A stretch of 64,000 bases of DNA, from NCBI RefSeq assembly GCF_032854445.1, contig NC_088300.1, positions 42,754,984 to 42,818,983 of the forward strand, read 5' to 3'. Each line of letters opens with the position of its first letter. Position 1 is the stretch's first letter. Shown here piece after piece: positions 60,401-64,000 of the stretch. This DNA comes from Liolophura sinensis (lineage: Eukaryota > Mollusca > Polyplacophora > Chitonida > Chitonidae). A model generated the notes under the pieces. It saw nothing but the letters and a program-made list of their open reading frames with translations, was not told the origin of the DNA and did no database searches. The translations under genes were made by a program, and so were the position numbers.

Positions 60401-63400
60401 AGGCATTTAGGAAAGAACTGAGAGTAATGTTAATGAGAAAAACACCATCTCCTTTAAAGTCCTGTGTTAGGTGGAATGGATGTTTATCATGATTGTAAAT
60501 TTTACACCCCATTTCCTTTCAAAATGCTTTGTAGCTGAGGCTACCGGTTTACATATTTGTAGCTGATATGTTTATTATATGGCGTGTCTTTGTATTATAA
60601 CCATTATCAGTGTGCGTCCCTGTAGTGTGGTTCTGCATGGTTGAATCAACTGACACTGATGCTGACCCTAGATCTGCTTAGCTAATAATGATTGTTTTCA
60701 ACTGTCAATGGTGACACTGATTGTGTTCAGCTGTTATGGTGACATTGATTCTGCTCAGCCGTTAATGGTGACACTGATTCTGCTCAGCTGTTAATGGTGA
60801 CTGATCCTGCTTAGCTGTTACCGGTGACATTGATTGTGTTCAGCTGTTAATGATGACACTGATTCTGTTCAGGTGTCAATGGTGACACTGATTCTGTTCA
60901 GCTCTTTACAGTGACTCTGATTCTGTTTAATGTTAATGGTTACACTGATTCTGTTTAGCTGTTACTGGTGACACTGATTCTGCTCAGCTGTTAATGGTGA
61001 CACTGATTCAGTTCAGTTCTTTATGTTGACTCTGGTTCTGTTTAACTGTTAATGTTAGCAGTGGCATTTATTCTGTCCAACAGTTCAAAGTGGTGACATT
61101 GATTCTGCCCAGCTGTTAAATTTAACTTGTTTTGTTAATGACACTGACAGTGGCATGGCTGACAGATTCTGAGCTGATAAATGTTAACAGGTTGATATAA
61201 TGACGACACATGCCCATATTAGCGAATAATAGTGATGTGGTTTTCGTTGGTTGATCATACTGGCAACTGCTCTGTAGAAACCTGTTTGGTGAAGTTAGTG
61301 CAGGTACAGGTGTGCTGTGTTAGGCTAATACATCTGCGACAAAAAGGATATTGTATGTATGTTTGAAAAGTCTTTCACTGTTAACAATATTAAAGTCCAT
61401 ATTGATGCACCAAAAAACTGCTCCTTTTTCCAGTTCATCTCAAAATGCCTATGTCATTACCTGGTGCTGATGTAATTACAACCTGTCTCACCTGGCCGTG
61501 AAAATGTGTCAGTAAAAATGATCTGACCTTCTGAAGTTTGTTGGTGATTTGACAGTTTTAGTGTAGAAGACTGTTAACTGGCTGCCTCTATTGCAGTGTG
61601 TTGCACCTATGAAGACCATGACTGGCATGATAGCGCACATTGTAATGCCCCCTCAGCACTATATCAGACCCACATCTCTCCACCCAGCTCAGTGCATGGT
61701 AGGACAGTTCTCCCCACATTCCCCTTACATCGTGGGGTGTGATTTTTGTGTTGTGAGTGCTTAGGCTGATAACTTGGTTATTGTTTTGTAGAATGTTTTT
61801 TTAGTACAGAACCTCTAAATTTTTGTGTTTGACTTTTGTTTGGTTTGGTTGGCTGCTGTGCACATAGAGATGAGTTGTAATCTGTTTTCAAAGCTTATCT
61901 CATGACAGTGAAGTATTTGAATACTGCTGTCCAATCTTGAGTACATATATCCTCAATATTGTGTGCTTGGTCCGTATGATTGCCCTCCCATAATAGTCTG
62001 TAATACTGCATAAAATTGTTTGAGGCAGGTCAAAAACCATGTCCTCTTCTTTGTATACTTTTCCCCCTAATATAATTTAGTTATTTCCAATAGTGTGTAT
62101 TTGCCCTTCATCAGACTTGTATATAAATGTATTGAAGTCTACAACTTATTTATTGTTCTTTCCCCAATCTTATCTAAACAAGATCATGTGTTTTCAAAGC
62201 TCTGCTAAGAAAGGCACATACTGTGAATGTAACATCTCAGTGGTACAGATGGTCTCACCTGTTGCGAAGACTTCCACACGTCTTGTATTTTTCTATACAC
62301 CTGTTGTGAATTTATAGGATTTCCATGAACCTATTCTGAACACTTCTATACACCTATTCTGAACATTTCTTTATAAATGTTTTGCCTTGCTTTTTATGCT
62401 GATCTTTGAGTGGAAAATCTTTGAAGATTAAAATCTAATCGTATCCATCAGATATCAGTTACAGACATACAAACACCAAGTTTACTGTGATATAAACAAA
62501 AGTTTAATGTCTAAAATATTTGCTTTGATCATGCTTACATTGTATCTGTAGTACATGTAACACTTATGTGGTATTCTGTGGTACATGTACACGTAATTCT
62601 TCCTATGTTTAGGGGGGCCTCCGTGCCTCAGTTGGTTAGCGCGCTAGCGCAGCGTAATGACCCAGGAGCCTCTCACCAATGCGGTCGCTGTGAGTTCAAG
62701 TCCAGCTCATGCTGGCTTTCTCTCCGGCCGTATGTGGGAAGGTCTGTCAGCTACCTGCGGATGGTCGTGGGTTTCCCCCGGGTTCTGCCCGGTTTCCACC
62801 CACCATAATGCTGGCTGCCGTCGTATAAGTGAAATATTCTTGAGTACGGCGTAAAACACCAATCAAAAAAAAAAAAAAAATCCTATGTTTAGGACAGATA
62901 TTTTGTAGTGCTGAAAACTGAAAATTACATTTCTGCCCTATTTTTTTGGGAAAAGTAAAGATATGAATATGTAGTTAATTAGATGATCTTTTATAAACCA
63001 TGGGAGAAAAGAGAAACTGTATTCCTGTTATGTTTACATGTGTATTTCCTAGAAAGAGCAGAACAGTTTGCACAAAACTTAGAAGAATGAAATATATAGT
63101 ACTAAACTCTGTATACTGTATTTGATTATCTTTTTTTAAAAACTTAAATTTATTATTTCACAAACTTCAATATACATTGAATATACAATGTACACATTTT
63201 TAAATTTATACATTTTCATATCACAATACATGCTTCCTTACAGTGCATGTCTAGTGTGACTTTATTTATTATATTACAATATAAATGATTTCATGGTTGC
63301 CAAACAGCAAGTTTCATGTTGAACTAGATAGTTTGTAGGACACAGACAGTTTGTGATAGTTTGACGTGTTTGTCTTGCAGCATGGCACGCAAAAACCCCA

Positions 63401-63551
63401 CATCAAGCTGGACTATGTGAACGGGGTTCTTCACCAAAAACTAATATTTGTGGACTCACCCAATGACATACAGGTGGAGGCTCATGAGTGCATGATTTAT
63501 AACGACGGGTCTCGCTCTACAGGCTGCAGTCAGGAAGAATTCCAAACCTAT
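36451..63551 (+). CDS. TTC17: Tetratricopeptide repeat protein 17 orthologue, 3'-incomplete
   Basis: 21 coding exons found by eye, 964 codons, all phases consistent: 36451-36564, 38307-38451, 41898-42012, 42907-43018, 43129-43245, 45712-45821, 47004-47151, 47992-48131, 50104-50270, 50822-50952, 51646-51744, 52353-52471, 53161-53356, 53954-54031, 54520-54744, 55341-55616, 56367-56511, 57562-57645, 59597-59694, 61597-61698, 63381-63551. The product aligns in order with vertebrate TTC17 (about 1,140 residues), including SHWIVTEDG, DTGLEQR, WVLYNMA.FYWR, LANVLHRA and NHFTLGNIYA. The final TPR block should lie past the window. Vertebrate TTC17 is reported to act with CATIP in actin organisation and ciliogenesis, and as an endoplasmic reticulum protein; the hydrophobic N terminus here fits entry into the secretory pathway. 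All introns are GT-AG except intron 5 (GC-AG). Several introns are loaded with minisatellites and SINEs. Confidence 0.93.
37860..38012 (-). mobile_element. SINE family A copy in TTC17 intron 1
   Basis: Minus-strand, 5'-truncated copy beginning with the reversed tail TTTATTTATTTGATTGGTG and ending at CGTATGGCCGGA, about 295 bases before exon 2. Confidence 0.88.
38786..38820. repeat. C-rich simple repeat
   Basis: Two poly-C runs separated by CTCCAAATCA, in TTC17 intron 2. Confidence 0.85.
39823..40330 (+). repeat. 34-bp minisatellite in TTC17 intron 2
   Basis: About 15 units, each with CCCAGCCTTCGTATCTCCAG then TAGGCTATGATCAT. Two sub-types alternate in blocks (CCTTCGTATC and CCATCCTGTC); some units are 32-33 bases. 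Confidence 0.95.
40505..40536 (-). mobile_element. SINE family A tail fragment
   Basis: Only the reversed tail-proximal segment TTATTTGATTGGTGTTTTACG remains. Confidence 0.55.
40944..41009. repeat. Short palindromic element
   Basis: ACCAGGGCCCTGTATCACAAAGC at the left pairs with GCTTTGTGAAACGGGGCCCTGGT at the right around a loop of about 20 bases. It looks like a minimal inverted-repeat transposon remnant in TTC17 intron 2. Confidence 0.75.
43246..43251 (+). other. GC donor of TTC17 intron 5
   Basis: Exon 5 ends ATGAAGAAG and is followed by gcaagt, the consensus of a GC-AG intron. The acceptor is TATACTTCCAG, ending at 45711. Splicing here joins KK to NKTSWVLYNMA, matching the conserved TTC17 sequence without a frame change. 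No nearby GT donor preserves the frame. Confidence 0.85.
43262..44800 (+). repeat. Minisatellite with a 688-bp higher-order repeat, TTC17 intron 5
   Basis: Base units of about 35-39 bp carry GAATGAATGACTG, GGCTTTAATGCCACAC and TACATGTAT. Two long blocks repeat almost identically at an offset of 688 bases (for example GTTTTAATGC at 43343 and 44031, CTGCATGTAT at 43891 and 44579), showing a recent duplication of a multi-unit block. Later units (44620-44800) are more diverged. Confidence 0.95.
44978..45090 (+). repeat. 17-bp tandem repeat, TTC17 intron 5
   Basis: About 6-7 copies of CATGAATATGTCTGCTT, with TG or AC changes in some copies. Confidence 0.92.
45125..45280 (+). mobile_element. SINE family A copy, 5'-truncated, TTC17 intron 5
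   Basis: Body from GGCCGTATGTGAGAAGG to an aagtaaataaataaat tail; very close to the family consensus, so relatively young. Confidence 0.92.
45712..48131 (+). CDS. TTC17: TTC17 exons 6-8: first TPR block
   Basis: Exons 45712-45821, 47004-47151 and 47992-48131 encode residues about 202-334. Three TPR-like helical pairs are visible: SWVLYNMAAFYWR..ECLRRALH, LISLANVLHRARYSNEAAIVV, and HFTLGNIYAVLGEYNKSVI with ENTLKIQPDFDAA. TPR arrays form protein-binding superhelices. This block is the best conserved part of the family. Confidence 0.9.
47630..47867 (+). mobile_element. Old SINE family A copy, TTC17 intron 7
   Basis: Diverged but nearly full-length: box B GAGTTCAAGTCCAGC, TGGTCGTGGGTTTCCCCCAG and GAGTACGGAGTGGAACACC. 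The 3' body is partly lost. Confidence 0.8.
48235..49880. mobile_element. Fold-back element with arms of about 480 bp, TTC17 intron 8
   Basis: The left arm (48235-48712) and right arm (49390-49880) are inverted copies over almost their whole length, with matching phrases TGGCGACCCTCTTGGATTTTG, TATCTGTTCTGGAGGCATTT and TTGTTGCCTGATTAATATTA. The outer ends share GGGTCAT and a T-rich border. The inner 680 bases differ from the arms and contain two overlapping minus-strand open frames (49229-49417 and 49078-49275) that look like one reading frame broken by a shift near an A run at about 49253. The product was not recognised. The architecture is that of a non-autonomous DNA transposon with long inverted termini. 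Confidence 0.85.
50104..50270 (+). CDS. TTC17: TTC17 exon 9: coiled-coil-like segment
   Basis: About 56 codons (residues 334-389), highly charged and rich in Gln, Glu, Lys and Leu: RTLNDLKDYQKKHDHW..ENDRLL..KMEQRLAYEQLKSRD. Heptad-like spacing suggests a helical linker after the first TPR block, as in vertebrate TTC17 (RTLNELKEYQKQHDHY). Confidence 0.85.
50822..50952 (+). CDS. TTC17: TTC17 exon 10, source of the downstream array
   Basis: Enters in phase 1 after TTTTACTACAG and ends in phase 0 at ..SSSLYNPQ with donor gtgagt. Its last 28-30 bases and donor are the first unit of a ten-copy array (50925-51450). The frame remains open past the donor to a TAG at 51235-51237, so failure to splice would add 95 codons. 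A second good donor in array unit 5 (after 51153) would lengthen the exon in frame by 67 codons. Confidence 0.85.
50925..51450 (+). repeat. TTC17: Exon-derived minisatellite at the exon 10/intron 10 junction
   Basis: Ten units of 57 or 48 bases: TTTGAGGGAGTCTCATCCAG, then TATAACCCTCAG, then GTGAGTCTCACACCTGACCTG. Unit 1 is the real exon end and splice donor. Units 2-4 lack 9 bases; units 5-10 are 57 bases. Units 7-10 form 30-base exon-like cassettes. Confidence 0.95.
51238..51438 (+). other. TTC17: Four candidate 30-bp cassette exons
   Basis: At 51238-51267, 51295-51324, 51352-51381 and 51409-51438, spaced exactly 57 bases. The first three follow CTGTTTTAG and all are followed by GTGAGT or GTGAAT. 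Each is 10 codons in phase 0 (type DGSSSPCKPQ), the phase at which exon 10 ends and exon 11 begins, so inclusion of any one keeps the frame. The 27-base spacers are too short to be introns, so at most one cassette could be used per transcript. Unit 10 has the weakest acceptor (TATTTGAG). Use is unproven. Confidence 0.5.
51646..54031 (+). CDS. TTC17: TTC17 exons 11-14: inter-TPR region
   Basis: Exons 51646-51744, 52353-52471, 53161-53356 and 53954-54031 (residues about 434-597). Low-complexity, basic and Pro-rich at first (PVRAPLYTKHRREAPK), then ELPSVYLSPENKGF, which matches the vertebrate PTYFLPPENKG, then PPACVPIMD and a helix leading to the second TPR block (TEEEVGQRILTALKQ). Confidence 0.88.
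51776..51940 (-). mobile_element. SINE family A copy, TTC17 intron 11
   Basis: Reversed tail TTTATTTATTTATTTGTTTGG through body to CCTTCCCACGTACGG; moderately diverged. Confidence 0.87.
52573..52825 (+). mobile_element. SINE family A copy, TTC17 intron 12
   Basis: GGGGCCTCTGTGGCC head, box B GAGTTTAAGTCC, body with a 20-base deletion before CCTCATAATGCTGACCGCC, and an A-rich tail. Confidence 0.88.
54195..54360 (+). mobile_element. Old SINE family A copy, TTC17 intron 14
   Basis: 5'-truncated and diverged: TCTTCGGCCGCTTGTGTGAC to GAGTATGGCGTAAACACCC. A (AAAT)n run follows at 54410-54448. Confidence 0.78.
54410..54448 (+). repeat. AAAT tetranucleotide microsatellite
   Basis: About nine AAAT units about 70 bases upstream of TTC17 exon 15. 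Confidence 0.93.
54520..55616 (+). CDS. TTC17: TTC17 exons 15-16: second TPR block
   Basis: Exons 54520-54744 and 55341-55616 (residues about 598-764). They repeat the theme of the first block: SWVLFNLAGLYWRVAG..ECIRRALH, PLVNLANVLYRWGRHDDAVVV, and HFLFGHLLWSKGNYTGAVWH. The end of exon 16 is polar and variable (Gln/Ser/Asn-rich). The exon 16 acceptor uses an uninterrupted run of about 16 T. Confidence 0.9.
54821..55045. mobile_element. MITE-like element, second copy of M1, TTC17 intron 15
   Basis: The left end CCAGTTGTTCAAAAGTGGTT and the right end ACTTTCAAAAAACTGGGT are imperfect inverted copies, matching 19586-19832. Length about 225 bp, non-coding. Confidence 0.72.
55669..56006 (+). mobile_element. 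SINE family B copy, TTC17 intron 16
   Basis: Full-length: GGCACAGTTAGTAAAGCG, box-B-like GGATCAATCCTGG, GTGGCTCGGGTGGGGC-type segment, AGCAGCACTAGATAAAAG and TACGACATTAGACCCCAAGC with a CACTCACTGACTCAC tail. It starts about 50 bases after the exon 16 donor. Confidence 0.87.
56367..61698 (+). CDS. TTC17: TTC17 exons 17-20: cysteine-rich region
   Basis: Exons 56367-56511, 57562-57645, 59597-59694 and 61597-61698 (residues about 765-907). Spaced cysteines stand out: ECNGHCTQTC, DSCGS, NSCGP, KGLCNGDECNQ, CVAP and PAQCM. Such density fits disulfide formation in a secretory compartment. This part resembles vertebrate TTC17 least and was accepted mainly on splice phase. In exon 19 an earlier GTGAGT occurs inside the exon at 59629, so an alternative shorter exon is possible, but only the longer form keeps phase with exon 20. 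Confidence 0.72.
58230..58356 (-). mobile_element. SINE family A copy, TTC17 intron 18
   Basis: Reversed tail ATTTATTTGATTGGTGTTTT and body to CTTCCTAAGTACGG; 5'-truncated. Confidence 0.86.
58735..59530 (+). repeat. Minisatellite with units of about 42 bp, TTC17 intron 18
   Basis: About 17 units with TTTACTGTAAACT, CCAGGAGTATAAAGACT and AAGCTACAATG. Unit length varies from about 38 to 55 bases, and a larger block containing GGGGAACATGTATAAAGACT occurs twice (near 59270 and 59460). Ends about 65 bases before exon 19. Confidence 0.93.
60650..61110 (+). repeat. 29-bp minisatellite, TTC17 intron 19
   Basis: About 15 diverged units of the type GTTAATGGTGACACTGATTC followed by TGTTCAGCT. Point changes and small gaps are common, so it is older than the intron 5 array. 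Confidence 0.9.
62614..62880 (+). mobile_element. Young full-length SINE family A copy, TTC17 intron 20
   Basis: Complete head (box A GTGCCTCAGTTGG, box B GAGTTCAAGTCC), body and a pure poly-A tail of about 15. Perfect 13-base target-site duplications TCCTATGTTTAGG flank it at 62601-62613 and 62881-62893. This is the best reference copy for the family, about 267 bp. Confidence 0.95.
63381..63551 (+). CDS. TTC17: TTC17 exon 21, last exon in the window
   Basis: 57 codons after TTTGTCTTGCAG (acceptor ends 63380) to donor gtgagt at 63552. The text KLDYVNGVLHQKLIFVDSP..HECMIYNDGSRSTGC is followed by QEEFQTY and leaves in phase 0. The conserved WVELTAIVSTW and final TPR segments of the family are expected in later exons. 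Confidence 0.82.
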
Positions 63552-63555
63552 GTGA

Positions 63556-63650
63556 GTATATCCCCTTCTCTTTAACGGGATATCCCCTTCTTTTTAACCA
63601 TATATCCCTCCTCCTTAACCATATATCCCTCCTCCTCAACCAAGTATATG
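63556..63650 (+). repeat. Short tandem repeat next to the exon 21 donor
   Basis: About four units of roughly 20-22 bases of the type TTAACCATATATCCCTCCTC, beginning within a few bases of the splice donor. Confidence 0.75.
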
Positions 63651-64000
63651 TAGTCTTGTCCCCTTCACCAGTTATCCCGTCTTCTTAACCACCTAGTTCA
63701 AGTGATACATGTAATTGTAGAAGTCAAATAGTATTGAAATTGTTTAAGAATCAAGTTTATCATCATGAAATGTCAGTTTTCCTTGACATCATTTTAAAGG
63801 GATAAATTGAAGTATTGAGATACGACGACATTAAATCCATAAACCCATAAAAATCAGACAGGTAGGTTTCATAGACACAGCACCTGAGGAACAGGTGACT
63901 TTCACATGCTAACATTTGTGTCATAGTTGAACAATACTCATGAAGTATCAAAGCTATATACTAGTTTACCTCGCCTTAATGTTTTGATGAGCATCTTCAT

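Overview
The window looks like nuclear DNA of a marine invertebrate, most likely a lophotrochozoan such as a mollusc or brachiopod. The grounds are AT-rich sequence, genes split by GT-AG introns, a tetratricopeptide gene that aligns by eye with vertebrate TTC17, invertebrate-type sarcoplasmic calcium-binding proteins, and very many short tRNA-headed SINEs of the kind common in mollusc genomes. The phylum is an inference and no species is claimed.

Left third (1-24,000). A partial plus-strand gene encodes a Ser/Thr-rich, mucin-like repeat segment spliced in matching phase to a short PAN/apple-like segment (391-2564). Three related EF-hand genes lie on the minus strand (3639-4259, 19964-20605, 23371-23996) and form a loose paralogue cluster. 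Two end in cysteine-rich tails, and one of these reads as a CaaX box. Between them are SINEs, some nested with visible target-site duplications, a decayed Ty3/Gypsy-like retrotransposon, several families of short inverted-repeat elements, and local repeat families of unknown type.

Middle (24,000-36,400). No convincing gene was found. This stretch holds a diverged tandem array interrupted by a palindromic element, two GC-rich hairpin elements, SINEs, and a 33-bp minisatellite of about 35 copies (31263-32440) that is open on both strands for long stretches.

Right part (36,451-64,000). The first 21 coding exons of a TTC17 orthologue (964 codons, incomplete at the 3' end) run on the plus strand. 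All junction phases agree, and one intron is GC-AG. The protein has a signal-peptide-like N terminus, a first TPR block, a coiled-coil-like exon, a second TPR block and a cysteine-rich stretch. Vertebrate TTC17 has been linked to actin organisation and ciliogenesis, and to the endoplasmic reticulum. Five of its introns carry different minisatellites. The most unusual lies directly after exon 10: an array grown from that exon's own 3' end, in which exactly 57-bp units have become 30-bp, phase-0, exon-like cassettes. Another intron holds a 1.6-kb fold-back element with arms of about 480 bp.
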